Position numbers and translations under genes: made by a program. A stretch of DNA of 64,000 nt from Nitrospira sp. ST-bin5. GTDB taxonomy: Bacteria > Nitrospirota > Nitrospiria > Nitrospirales > Nitrospiraceae. The notes beneath the pieces are model-generated. The model was not told the origin of the DNA. It did no database searches and saw only the letters and a program-made list of their open reading frames with translations. Positions 16,940-26,179 of the stretch are shown here, piece after piece. Within the stretch, counting starts at the first letter, position 1, and each line of letters begins with the position of its first letter. Location of the stretch: assembly GCA_002083555.1 (NCBI GenBank), contig MSXN01000005.1:64208-128207 (forward strand). Reading direction: 5' to 3'.

Positions 16940-17548
16940 ATGAGACAGGCTGATGGCAATCGCGCAGAAGAATGCCGACGAGGCTCGCTGAGTCTCGATG
17001 AACGAGGCACCTCGTTCATGACCGTGATGGTGATCATGCTCATGACCGGGACGCTCGGCGTAGCAGCACTCACCATGACCGGTTTGGAAAACTCAATGGC
17101 CGGTGCAATCAGGATGGTAGAGGAAGGGACGAGTGCCGCGGAGTCCTGTGTCGGTATGTCGGTGAACGTGATTCAGAGTTCGGTTGATCCTGGAGCGGTT
17201 CCCGCCATACTCATCGCTCCGGCTGGACCTGTGCCGGCGGCCAATGCTGCCATACTCAGTCAGGAAATCAACGGAGCTCCGGTCGCGATGAGGAATAACC
17301 CTGATGTAGCGGTGGGTGCCGGGAATGCCCCCAACCTCACAATGACCGTGAATAACTATCTGGTAAACGGGGACATCGATTTTCTCTACAGCAAGCAGCG
17401 GGCCGGCAGCAATGAAGAGACGAAGGATTTTTTCTACCGCGTCGATTGCACCGCGGCGAATGCGGCGACTGGAGCTACGAGCCGGGTTATTGCGGTATTT
17501 GATTGCCTCCATCTGGGGTCCGATACCTGTCAGCGCCGGGCATTGTAA
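16940..17548 (+). CDS. pilX: Minor pilin-assembly protein PilX (second set)
   Basis: A 202-residue PilX N-terminal-domain protein: DERGTSFMTVMVIMLMTGTLGVAALTM forms the single helix and GLENSMAGAIRMVEEGTSAAESC is the PilX consensus region that follows. It lacks a standard prepilin leader glycine-phenylalanine junction, as is usual for PilX. Two cysteines near the C-terminus (FDCLHLGSDTC) may pair. It belongs to the FimT-PilV-PilW-PilX-PilY1 operon. Confidence 0.86.
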   Translation: MRQADGNRAEECRRGSLSLDERGTSFMTVMVIMLMTGTLGVAALTMTGLENSMAGAIRMVEEGTSAAESCVGMSVNVIQSSVDPGAVPAILIAPAGPVPAANAAILSQEINGAPVAMRNNPDVAVGAGNAPNLTMTVNNYLVNGDIDFLYSKQRAGSNEETKDFFYRVDCTAANAATGATSRVIAVFDCLHLGSDTCQRRAL

Positions 17549-17568
17549 CGCGTCACAGAAGAGGAACC

Positions 17569-17946
17569 ATGATGATGGATATGCCACCTAACAGCCTATT
17601 GAAACAACTAAAGCCGTCTGGAGCCTCTTGTATAAAAAGTGTGGGAGCGGGTGTGCTCCTAGGGCTTTGTGGCTTTGTGGGCCTCGCTGATTCTAGGGCT
17701 CAGGCAGATCCGATTCCCCTCAGCGTGATGTCCAGCCTCCAGCCCGGTACGATTACGGCGGTTCATCACGAGACCGTATCAATTAACGGAAAAGAATATG
17801 GGTTCGATGCGGAAGTGCAGGCGCGCGATCAGGACGACAACCATCTTGAGGTAGCCGCCATCCGGCCGAATCTCGAGGTGAAATTTCACGTGAAAAAAAA
17901 CGAATCGAACAAAATCGATCTGATCATTGTCTACATGCCCCAATAG
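17569..17946 (+). CDS. Small secreted protein in the pilY1 operon
   Basis: A 126-residue protein with a likely Sec signal (VGAGVLLGLCGFVGLADSRAQA|DP) and an approximately 85-residue mature part containing QPGTITAVHHETVSINGKEYGFDAEV, a beta-rich unit resembling the small PilY1-associated proteins found in this position in other genomes. GAGGAACC precedes ATG 17569. No catalytic motif is visible. Its position between pilX and pilY1 suggests a periplasmic accessory of the pilus, but the function is unknown. Confidence 0.7.
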   Translation: MMMDMPPNSLLKQLKPSGASCIKSVGAGVLLGLCGFVGLADSRAQADPIPLSVMSSLQPGTITAVHHETVSINGKEYGFDAEVQARDQDDNHLEVAAIRPNLEVKFHVKKNESNKIDLIIVYMPQ

Positions 17947-18005
17947 CGGGGACGGCAGGGGTAGAAACTATGTTTGCTGCAAGTCACACGATCGAGGAGG
18001 GTGCC

Positions 18006-21000
18006 ATGAAAAGCCGGAGTATCGCACTTCGTGGAACCTGGATGCTGACGCTATTGGGATGCTTGATTTCCCCAATCCTCTCATCGGCGCAGACCATGGA
18101 CCAATACTATGGAGTTCCTCCGTTTGTTGCTGACCAGGTCGCTCCCAATATCATCATCCTGATGGATAACTCCGGGAGTATGAGTAACAGAGCCTGTGAA
18201 TCGACCAGTTGCGGCATCTTGTCAACCGGTGCCGTGTCCACGACCATTACCTTTACGGCGACGACGCGCTATTCGGGGTTTGCCGATCCGATGCGCTGTT
18301 ATGTCTGGGATGCGACGGATAACCGGTTTGAGAACGGGACGCTTAAGACGGCATTAAATTCACAAACCCCTGCTACGGGGGGGTGCCAGACTACTGAGTG
18401 GGACGGGAATTTCATAAACTGGGCGACGTTTCGCCGGTTCGATGCGGTCAAGAAAGCCATGGTCGGCGGGCAATGCCAGAATGGTTTTACCCCGACTCGC
18501 AACGCGGATTCGACCTGCAAACCGATTGGCACACCCTCTTTGCCGACCGTCAGGGCGCAACGGGGGACCGGTGTTAACACAGAAACCACCAATGCGGTTG
18601 GATACAATGCCGGGACCGGCGATCTCACCTATGTCGGGCGAATCCCGACGGCTGCCCATGCAACGAATCCGGCCAACATCTTTATCCATATCGAAGATGA
18701 TGCGGACTTATGCGTCGATGACGACAACGGAACGAATTGCGGCAACCCCGGTTCGTCAGACGGGGACGCCTTCGTCGAAACGGAGTTGAACGAAATCGCT
18801 TTCGCCATGTATAGCGAACCGACCGGCGTCATCCAGCAGATCGGTCCGCAGGCTCGCTTCGCCCTGGCGGTATTCAATAATGACGGCAGCAATAACGGCG
18901 TTCGTATTTTGACCGGGGCTGGGAGCCGCCAGTCTATCGATTTTGCGGGGGCCACGGTCGAGACCTTCAACGACAATACGGCGGCTATGGTAGATGCGGT
19001 CGATGAAACGTTCCCGGCAACCTGGACGCCGCTGGCCGAGTCACTCTATGAAGTGGCGCGCTATGTGGCGCAGATCAATTCGGCATTCTATGCGGGCCAG
19101 TATGTCTATCCGATTGCATACTCCGGTGGAAACTCCAACGGTGTGGCCTTCGGAAGCACCGGCGTAGGCGGTCTCGGCGGAGCTGAACTTTCTGCCTTGA
19201 CGGGTTCTGAAGTATGCCCGGCTGGGTATATCAGCAATGCGTGCGGCCGTGATCCCTTCTTCTACGGCAGCAATCACACCCCGGCCTGGGCCAGTACCTC
19301 GACGCAAGTGCGATGCTGCAAGACCTTTGTGATTGTCTTCACGGACGGTGAGCCGACTCAGGATACGGGCGTGCCGGCCAGCATCAATCAATATGCGAAT
19401 GCGAACGCGCCTGCCTATTCAGGGACGTACTGCCTGGGGGCCGGCGCCCTGGCCCACGGCGTTCCCTTTGTCGATCCTCCCGGTGGAAGGTGCAACAACG
19501 ACCCGGCGACGCCGAATAACGTGTTGCTCAAGCAGCACCGGACAGACTATGCCGACAACGGGCGGCATTTCTTGGACGACGTGGCCTACTGGTCTCATAT
19601 CAACGACCTGCGCCCTTGCAGCGGGACGGCCGATGGGACGATCCCGGTGCTTGGCGTGTCCGGACACTGCTTGCAGGGCCTGCAAAATCTAACGGTGTAT
19701 ACCTTTTATGCGTTCGGCAATATCAGTGGACGCGAGTTGCTCATGCATGCGGCGTTGCTGGGCGGGTTTGAAGATACTAACAACAATAATTTGCCGGATC
19801 TCACCAGCGAATGGGACAAGACCATCAACGCGACCGGCGCCTCCGGCAGCGACGGGATTCCGGATACCTATTTCGAATCGTCGAACGTGGATGACCTGCA
19901 GGAACGACTTCTGGCTTCCTTGACAGCGATTCTTCGTAAGAGCGCCTCCGGCACATCGATCTCGGTCTTAGCGACGGCGTCCACCGGAGAAGGGTCGATT
20001 TATCAGGCCTACTTCTTCACGAGCGACGTCGGCCAGGGCGGTGCCAGCGTGAAGTGGACGGGCTATACCCATTCCCTGTTCGTCGACGGGTTCGGTAATT
20101 TCCGTGAAGACACAATCCAGGACGGGAAATTGGTGTATGAGCAGGATCGCATCATCACCACGCGGTACGATAACAATCCCTTAAGCCCGACCTATCAGAA
20201 AGTGCTGGTCGATAAGTTCGAAGATCTCAATGGTGACGGGGTGGCCGACAGTACCACGCCGATCCTGACGTCCGACTTAAAGTCCATTGTGCCGGTGTGG
20301 GAGGCGGGAAAAGAGTTGGCCTACACTGTGTCCGGGGCGCGCACGATTCTGACATGGGTTGATGCGAATAATAACGGCATCGTCGATCCGTCCGAGCAGA
20401 TCGATTTCAATACGGCGAACTGTGCGGCTCTCAAAGACTATCTCCGCTATGCGACCGATACCTGTGCAGGCAGTTCGAACGCCATGAACCTCATCAATTT
20501 TATTCGTGGCGATGAGGTGGCGGGCCTGCGGACGAGAATGCTGGAGACGCCGGTCGGGAGCGGGACCTACAAGGTCTGGAAGTTGGGAGATCCAATCCAT
20601 TCGACCCCGACAGTTGTCGGGGCTCCCAAAGCCCGGTATGACCTGGCCTATGGGGACGCAGACTACAACCTCTTCTATCAGCAATACCGGAATCGTCGGC
20701 AAGTAGCCTATGTCGGTGCGAACGATGGGATGCTCCATGCCTTCAACGGCGGGTACTACCATAAGGGCGACGATTCAACGACGGCTGGTACCATTGAGCA
20801 TGGTTGGTACACCAAGAATCCGACCAACAATTCGAGCGGCTCGAATCTTGGGGCTGAAATGTGGTCGTTCATCCCGCAGGAATTGCTCCCGCACCTCCAG
20901 TGGCTGGCGCGGGTTGACTATAGCCATGTCTATTATGTCGATCTGAAGCCGACAATCACCGAAGCGCGGGTGTTCACTCCGGATGCCGACCATCCAGGTG

Positions 21001-22421
21001 GATGGGGAACGATTCTCATTGGGGGATTCCGCATGGGCGGCAGTTGCGGACAATGTGCGGCGGCCTCCGGGGCTCCGCCCATGACCGCCACGATCGGCGG
21101 GGCATCGCGTACATTCTATAGCGCCTACTTCGCGCTTGATGTGACGAATCCGGAAGTCAGCCCGAAGCTGCTGTGGGTCTTTACCGATAGCGGGTTGGGT
21201 TTGACCACGAGCTACCCATCGGTCGTGCGGATGAATCCTGATTCGGATGCGATCACTTCAACGGTGAACGAGAAATGGTTCGTGGTATTCGGCTCAGGAC
21301 CGAACGGCTATCAGGCTGACCTGCCTTCAGCCCCCTCGCAATCGGCGAAGCTGTACGTGGTGGATCTGAAGAATGGACCGAAGGTGGCGGCCAGTGGCAG
21401 CTTGACGACTATGCCGGTCGGTAGTTGGCGATCCTTCATGGGCCATGTAGCGTCGATCGATAAGGATTTGGATTGGAGGACGGACGTCGCTTATGTCGGA
21501 CGAACAATCCATGATGGGGCACTACCGTGGCGCGGGAAAATGTACCGCCTGACCATGAATTGTCCCGCCGCTCCCTGTACTCCAAATACCTGGGGGATTG
21601 CGAATGGAGCGGATCGGGCTCCAACGGAGGTCATCGACACCTTCTTTGATGCAGGCACGGGTACCACCGTTGAAGTCGGCCCGACGGCCGCTGCGCCGGC
21701 GGTGACGATCGATGATACCAACGCGACCTGGGTCTTTTTTGGAACAGGCCGGTATTTCGGCAATGCCGATAAGGTAGATAGTACGATTCAGCGGCTCTAT
21801 GGTCTCAAAGACCGGGTTATGAACGGATCTTGTACGCAAACCTCGACTGTCAACTGCCATAGTGATGATCTGGTCGATGTGACGAGTGCTGTGGTGTGTC
21901 TGATCTGCAGCGGTGCGACCAATCAGGTCACAGACCCGACCAACCCCAGCGTGACGAGTGTCGAAGGGACGGGGGCGAATTCGATGATGGGGTTGATTGC
22001 GAGTAAGCACGGATGGCGGATTACGTTGCCTGGACCGGTCACGATCTCCACCGTCAACTATTCGGCAGAGCGATCGGTGGTGAATCCGACTCTGGTTGCC
22101 GGCGTGATTTTCCTGCCGACGTTCGTGCCGACGAATGACTTCTGCGCGTCTGACGGAATCAGCTATCTGTATGTGCTCTTCTATAAGACCGGTACGGCAC
22201 CTCCCTATCCTGTGGTGGGGACCACGCCGTCCGGTGCGAATACCAATATCACTACCAAGGTTAGCCTTGGCGTGGGTTTGGCCTCCTCTGGATCGATGCA
22301 CGTCGGGCAAGGAGGAGGAACAATCTGTAGCCAGATGAGCGGTGGTAACGCCTTCTGTCAGAAGGCCGCGCTCCCTGATTTCTACAGCCGATTTGTCAGC
22401 TGGGTACATCAACGAGACTGA
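18006..22421 (+). CDS. pilY1: Type IV pilus tip adhesin PilY1
   Basis: A 1471-residue secreted protein. It begins with a signal peptide (LGCLISPILSSAQ), then a von Willebrand A domain whose MIDAS starts at Asp54 in LMDNSGSMS and continues with FTDGEPTQDTG. Calcium-type loops follow: DTNNNNLPDL, DLNGDGVADS and DANNNGIVDP. The C-terminal PilY1 beta-propeller (about residues 850-1450) begins DPIHSTPTVV and has VAYVGANDGMLHAFNGG. GAGGAGGGTGCC precedes ATG 18006. PilY1 proteins sit at the pilus tip and act in adhesion, extension and surface sensing. It is longer than the roughly 1160 residues of Pseudomonas PilY1, mainly through the VWA region. Confidence 0.93.
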   Translation: MKSRSIALRGTWMLTLLGCLISPILSSAQTMDQYYGVPPFVADQVAPNIIILMDNSGSMSNRACESTSCGILSTGAVSTTITFTATTRYSGFADPMRCYVWDATDNRFENGTLKTALNSQTPATGGCQTTEWDGNFINWATFRRFDAVKKAMVGGQCQNGFTPTRNADSTCKPIGTPSLPTVRAQRGTGVNTETTNAVGYNAGTGDLTYVGRIPTAAHATNPANIFIHIEDDADLCVDDDNGTNCGNPGSSDGDAFVETELNEIAFAMYSEPTGVIQQIGPQARFALAVFNNDGSNNGVRILTGAGSRQSIDFAGATVETFNDNTAAMVDAVDETFPATWTPLAESLYEVARYVAQINSAFYAGQYVYPIAYSGGNSNGVAFGSTGVGGLGGAELSALTGSEVCPAGYISNACGRDPFFYGSNHTPAWASTSTQVRCCKTFVIVFTDGEPTQDTGVPASINQYANANAPAYSGTYCLGAGALAHGVPFVDPPGGRCNNDPATPNNVLLKQHRTDYADNGRHFLDDVAYWSHINDLRPCSGTADGTIPVLGVSGHCLQGLQNLTVYTFYAFGNISGRELLMHAALLGGFEDTNNNNLPDLTSEWDKTINATGASGSDGIPDTYFESSNVDDLQERLLASLTAILRKSASGTSISVLATASTGEGSIYQAYFFTSDVGQGGASVKWTGYTHSLFVDGFGNFREDTIQDGKLVYEQDRIITTRYDNNPLSPTYQKVLVDKFEDLNGDGVADSTTPILTSDLKSIVPVWEAGKELAYTVSGARTILTWVDANNNGIVDPSEQIDFNTANCAALKDYLRYATDTCAGSSNAMNLINFIRGDEVAGLRTRMLETPVGSGTYKVWKLGDPIHSTPTVVGAPKARYDLAYGDADYNLFYQQYRNRRQVAYVGANDGMLHAFNGGYYHKGDDSTTAGTIEHGWYTKNPTNNSSGSNLGAEMWSFIPQELLPHLQWLARVDYSHVYYVDLKPTITEARVFTPDADHPGGWGTILIGGFRMGGSCGQCAAASGAPPMTATIGGASRTFYSAYFALDVTNPEVSPKLLWVFTDSGLGLTTSYPSVVRMNPDSDAITSTVNEKWFVVFGSGPNGYQADLPSAPSQSAKLYVVDLKNGPKVAASGSLTTMPVGSWRSFMGHVASIDKDLDWRTDVAYVGRTIHDGALPWRGKMYRLTMNCPAAPCTPNTWGIANGADRAPTEVIDTFFDAGTGTTVEVGPTAAAPAVTIDDTNATWVFFGTGRYFGNADKVDSTIQRLYGLKDRVMNGSCTQTSTVNCHSDDLVDVTSAVVCLICSGATNQVTDPTNPSVTSVEGTGANSMMGLIASKHGWRITLPGPVTISTVNYSAERSVVNPTLVAGVIFLPTFVPTNDFCASDGISYLYVLFYKTGTAPPYPVVGTTPSGANTNITTKVSLGVGLASSGSMHVGQGGGTICSQMSGGNAFCQKAALPDFYSRFVSWVHQRD

Positions 22422-22501
22422 TGTTGTATGAGCGTCGGCGATGGTCAACAGCAAGTCCATCGCCGGCCCATGATGCTCCGGAGAAAGATTGAGAAGGTAC
22501 G

Positions 22502-23470
22502 ATGATATTTCGTAGTTGCAATAGACCGCTTGTGATTGCCTGGGTGCTGGTCATGCTGGGCGGGACGTCCTGTACTGGCGGAACGGCACCTGAACCGGCC
22601 AAGGGGGCCGGAGTGACAGAAAACGGGCCTCCTGTCATGGTGTTGGCGAAAGTTCTCCAGAGCCCGATTCCTCTGACGGGGCCGGTCGGAGCTCAAGCGC
22701 TGGCAGAGGACCCCGAGAGAGAGCCCATCACCTATTCCTATCAGTGGTTTGTGAACGATGTCTTGGTCGCTGGCCAAACGAATCCGACCTTTCCTGCCGA
22801 ACTGCTGCGCCGCGGGCAAATGATATCTGTCGAGATTACGCCGTCTGACGGAAAGCAGAAGGGGAGGCCCGTTCGAACTCCGGCGGCACCGGTCGGCAAC
22901 ACTGCTCCTCATATCACCTCAGTGGTACTAACTCCCCAGACTGTACAGCCCGGCGGCAAGCTGACTGCAGAGGTGGTTGCGAGCGATCCCGATCATGATC
23001 GGGTTGATTTGACCTATCGCTGGTTCCGGAATGATGCGGTCGTCAAGGAGGGGGAAGAGGCGTCCTTTGATACGACCGGATTGGCTCCACGCGACAAGGT
23101 GACGGTCGAGGTGACGGCGCGTGACTCGCAAGCTATGGGTAATATGCTGCGCTCTGACGTCGTGACGTTGGGCAACAACGCCCCTACGATCGTGTCGACT
23201 CCCCCTGCCCCAGTGACGCCGGATCAATATGAGTATGCCGTCAGAGCGACGGACTTTGACGGGGATCGCTTGACCTATGAATTAGAAACGGCCCCTGCCG
23301 GGATGACCATTGAGTCTGCTACCGGGCGGATTGCCTGGATGATTCCGCCGGGCAACCGGGGGGTCTTTCACGTGAAGGTCTTGGCAAAAGATGGTCAGGG
23401 TGGCACGGCCTATCAGGAATTTGACCTCGCGCTTGGCGTCAGCCTCCCAGGAAAACCGGCGGGGGCGTAG
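22502..23470 (+). CDS. Ig/cadherin-like repeat lipoprotein after pilY1
   Basis: A 322-residue protein with a lipoprotein-type signal, LVMLGGTSC|TGG (cysteine at 24). It then has three beta-sandwich repeats: ITYSYQWFVNDVLVAGQ near residue 80, VDLTYRWFRNDAVVKEG near 175, and a third with DFDGDRLTYELETAPAGM and GRIAWMIPP like a cadherin/He_PIG domain. The first two are clear copies of one module. GAGAAGG precedes ATG 22502. It follows pilY1 by 80 bp and may be an outer-membrane anchor or pilus-associated adhesion factor; no direct evidence defines the role. Confidence 0.72.
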   Translation: MIFRSCNRPLVIAWVLVMLGGTSCTGGTAPEPAKGAGVTENGPPVMVLAKVLQSPIPLTGPVGAQALAEDPEREPITYSYQWFVNDVLVAGQTNPTFPAELLRRGQMISVEITPSDGKQKGRPVRTPAAPVGNTAPHITSVVLTPQTVQPGGKLTAEVVASDPDHDRVDLTYRWFRNDAVVKEGEEASFDTTGLAPRDKVTVEVTARDSQAMGNMLRSDVVTLGNNAPTIVSTPPAPVTPDQYEYAVRATDFDGDRLTYELETAPAGMTIESATGRIAWMIPPGNRGVFHVKVLAKDGQGGTAYQEFDLALGVSLPGKPAGA

Positions 23471-23498
23471 CCCGGTCTATTCGGTTCCTTACTTCTCC

Positions 23499-23528
23499 TT
23501 GTCTCGCCTTTTCTCCCTCTGCTAGAAT
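23499..23528 (+). promoter_or_regulatory. Sigma-70-like promoter for phoH-ybeY-ftsY
   Basis: TTGTCT (23499-23504) and an extended -10 TGCTAGAAT (TAGAAT at 23523-23528) are separated by 18 bases. It ends the pilus region and would drive phoH from about 23535. Confidence 0.6.
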
Positions 23529-23569
23529 CAACCCATCTGATGTTTTAGGAGGGAGACCATTCTGCATTC

Positions 23570-24634
23570 GTGCGTAAACTAAAACTACGAGAAGGCACGG
23601 ACACTGCCGCCCTCTTCGGTCACCACGACCGGCACCTCAAACTGATTGAGGACGATCTCGGCGTGCGGCTGTCCGCACGCGGTGAAGAAGTCACCCTCGA
23701 CGGTCTTCCTGACGCGACTCGCCAAGCCGAACGGATCCTCTTCGAACTCGCAAATCTCACCAACGAAGGACTGGTGCTTCAAGTCGACGATGTGACGCAT
23801 GCGCTGACCGCGCTACGTCAGACACCGGATGCCTCCATAAAAGAGGTGTTGACCAACGCGACGACGATCGTCACGAAGAAGCGGTTCGTCGGTCCGAAAT
23901 CTCCTACTCAGAAGTCCTACATTGAGGCGATCGAGAAGCACGACATTGTGATTGCGATCGGGCCTGCCGGTACGGGCAAGACCTATCTGGCGATGGCAAT
24001 GGCGGTCAGTGCGTTGATGAAGAAGGAAGTGAGTCGCATCATCCTGGCACGGCCCGCAGTCGAGGCCGGCGAGAAGCTCGGCTTTCTCCCCGGCGATATG
24101 TATGCAAAGGTGAACCCGTATCTTCGTCCGCTGTACGATGCGCTGTTCGACATGATGGACATGGAACGGGCCAATCGCATGATTGAACGAGGGGATATTG
24201 AGATCGCGCCGTTGGCATTCATGCGCGGGCGCACACTGAATGACTCCTTCGTCATTTTGGACGAAGCTCAGAATGCCACAGCGGAACAGATGAAGATGTT
24301 CCTGACCAGATTGGGATTTCATTCAAAGGTGGTTGTGACCGGAGATATCACGCAGATCGATCTGCCGTCCGAGCGGGTGTCCGGTCTCATTGAAGTGAAA
24401 GAAATCTTGCGCGATATCGAAGGGATTGCCTTCGTATATTTCGATGAGAAGGATGTGGTCCGTCATCGGCTGGTGCAGGACATCGTCCGAGCGTATGATC
24501 GACACCAGTCTGCAACCGGTGGTGATCCCAGGCTGTCCAAAGGGCCGGCCTTGCCGCACTCGTCGCCGTCCGGGTCCAACAAGTGGTCTTCCTCTGGTTC
24601 GCCGCCCCGAGGCTCCTCGGGACAATCTCACTAA
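23570..24634 (+). CDS. PhoH-family ATPase
   Basis: A 354-residue PhoH-like P-loop protein, thought from homologues to act in RNA metabolism together with YbeY. The N-terminal KH-like stretch precedes the PhoH domain, which starts VGPKSPTQKSYIEAI. Walker A is IGPAGTGKTYLAMA, the ARPAVEAGEKLGFLPGD segment is family-specific, and Walker B is FVILDEAQNAT. The last 40 residues are Ser/Pro-rich and probably disordered. GTG 23570 follows AGGAGGGAGA by 13 bases. Its stop abuts the ybeY ATG directly. Confidence 0.92.
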   Translation: MRKLKLREGTDTAALFGHHDRHLKLIEDDLGVRLSARGEEVTLDGLPDATRQAERILFELANLTNEGLVLQVDDVTHALTALRQTPDASIKEVLTNATTIVTKKRFVGPKSPTQKSYIEAIEKHDIVIAIGPAGTGKTYLAMAMAVSALMKKEVSRIILARPAVEAGEKLGFLPGDMYAKVNPYLRPLYDALFDMMDMERANRMIERGDIEIAPLAFMRGRTLNDSFVILDEAQNATAEQMKMFLTRLGFHSKVVVTGDITQIDLPSERVSGLIEVKEILRDIEGIAFVYFDEKDVVRHRLVQDIVRAYDRHQSATGGDPRLSKGPALPHSSPSGSNKWSSSGSPPRGSSGQSH

Positions 24635-25135
24635 ATGGCTGTCTATCTGCGTGTTCGTCTTATTCGTGTCAGGGTACGTCAGGCGGCCCTGAGGCGTCTG
24701 GCTGAGCGCGTGCTTGTCACGGTCGGGGAAAAGCAGTCAGAGCTTAGCCTGGATTTGGTAGGCGATGGGCGGATGCGTCGGTTGAATTGTCAGTATCGGA
24801 AGAAGGATCGAACCACCGACGTCCTGGCGTTTGCCATGCGAGAGTCGAGCAGCCCGGTGTCTGCGCTGCTCGGTGATGTCGTGATCTCGGTGCCGACGGC
24901 GCAGCGGCAGGCAAAAGAAGGCGGACGATCCCTGAGTGAAGAGCTGGCCTGGTTGCTGGTTCATGGCGTGTTGCATCTCTGCGGGTACGATCATGAGCGA
25001 AGCGAGGCGGAGGCGCGCCGCATGAAGCGGCGGGAGCAAGCGGTGTTACGAGGTCTGCGGCCGATTCCAATATTGGCGACGGTGCCACGGGTGAGTCGAA
25101 TGTGTGCTGGATCAACGGCGACGAGGAAAGGGTAG
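24635..25135 (+). CDS. ybeY: Endoribonuclease YbeY (16S rRNA maturation)
   Basis: A 166-residue zinc metalloprotein of the UPF0054 family that processes the 3' end of 16S rRNA and supports ribosome quality control. The zinc motif H-G-x2-H-L-x-G-Y-D-H is present as HGVLHLCGYDH, and NCQYRKKDRTTDVLAFAM is the other conserved region. The C-terminal tail (VPRVSRMCAGSTATRKG) extends past the usual end. ATG 24635 begins directly after the phoH TAA, and ftsY starts 2 bp after the stop. Confidence 0.93.
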   Translation: MAVYLRVRLIRVRVRQAALRRLAERVLVTVGEKQSELSLDLVGDGRMRRLNCQYRKKDRTTDVLAFAMRESSSPVSALLGDVVISVPTAQRQAKEGGRSLSEELAWLLVHGVLHLCGYDHERSEAEARRMKRREQAVLRGLRPIPILATVPRVSRMCAGSTATRKG

Positions 25136-25137
25136 CG

Positions 25138-26073
25138 ATGGGATGGTTTCAGCGGCTGAGCGACGGGCTCAGCAAGACGCGTCAGGTCGTTCGGCAATCA
25201 CTGGATCGCGTCTTGGGGCGCACGCCCGATCCGGCGATGCTGGAGGAGCTGGAAGCGGCGTTGCTCACGGCAGACCTGGGCGTGCATGTGGTCGACCGAT
25301 TGATGACCCATGTGCGCGAACATGCCAGAGGGGCGGATGCGGCCAATCCTGAGGCGTTGCAGAATGTCCTGAGCCGGACTTTGTATGGTGTCTTGGCGCC
25401 GGTGCAAGGGCCGTCGCTGGAACAGTTGATCGCGAAGGGGCCGAAGCCTTTTGTGGTGCTGATGGTTGGGGTGAATGGCGTCGGAAAAACAACGACCATC
25501 GCCAAGGTGGCGCAGCGGTTGGTGCAGGGTGGTCGCCGCCCTCTGCTGGTGGCCGGCGATACCTTTCGCGCGGCGGCAATCGATCAGCTGCAAGTGTGGG
25601 CGGATCGGGTCGGTGTGGATGTGATCCGGCATCGCCACGGCGCGGATCCGGCGGCCGTCGCGTTCGACGGCATTGTGGCGGCCAAGGCGCGCGCGGTCGA
25701 TGTGGTGCTCATTGATACGGCCGGTCGGCTGCATACGAAGTCAAATTTAATGGAAGAATTGCGGAAGATCGTTCGGGTGATCGGTCAGGCGCTGCCGGGG
25801 GCGCCGCATGAAATTCTCCTGGTGTTAGACGCGACCGTCGGACAGAACGCGTTGGCGCAAGCGCGACAGTTTAAGGATGTCGTCGGCGTGACCGGATTAG
25901 CGCTTACCAAGCTCGATGGGACGGCCCGCGGTGGGATTGTGGTGGCCATCGCCGATGAGCTGAAGCTGCCTGTCCGGTTGATCGGTGTGGGAGAAGCGGT
26001 CGAAGATCTGCAGGACTTCAATCAGGAAGCCTTTATTGCCGCGTTATTCGGCCAATCGGCCGCTCGGTCATAA
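25138..26073 (+). CDS. ftsY: Signal recognition particle receptor FtsY
   Basis: The GTPase that docks SRP-ribosome complexes at the inner membrane. At 311 residues it is the short form: an N domain (MGWFQRLSDGLSKTRQ onward) directly followed by the G domain, without the long acidic A domain of E. coli. G motifs are GVNGVGKTTTIAKVA, DTFRAAAIDQL, DTAGRLHTKSNLMEEL and TKLDGTARGG. GAGGAAAGGG precedes ATG 25138. It completes a phoH-ybeY-ftsY operon. Confidence 0.94.
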   Translation: MGWFQRLSDGLSKTRQVVRQSLDRVLGRTPDPAMLEELEAALLTADLGVHVVDRLMTHVREHARGADAANPEALQNVLSRTLYGVLAPVQGPSLEQLIAKGPKPFVVLMVGVNGVGKTTTIAKVAQRLVQGGRRPLLVAGDTFRAAAIDQLQVWADRVGVDVIRHRHGADPAAVAFDGIVAAKARAVDVVLIDTAGRLHTKSNLMEELRKIVRVIGQALPGAPHEILLVLDATVGQNALAQARQFKDVVGVTGLALTKLDGTARGGIVVAIADELKLPVRLIGVGEAVEDLQDFNQEAFIAALFGQSAARS

Positions 26074-26179
26074 CCCGCCATTTTCTTTTCGCTCCGAATC
26101 CCCTGTGCTATGGTGGTGACGTATCTCTTTGGAGATGGTCGCCAATAGCATTCACCCGATTCAGAGGCAGGGGTTTCGA

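Noticed and set aside
21522..22460. 312-codon minus-strand frame opposite the end of pilY1
   Set aside because: Overlaps a clear PilY1 propeller; composition (Arg/His-rich) and lack of a ribosome-binding site indicate a shadow frame.
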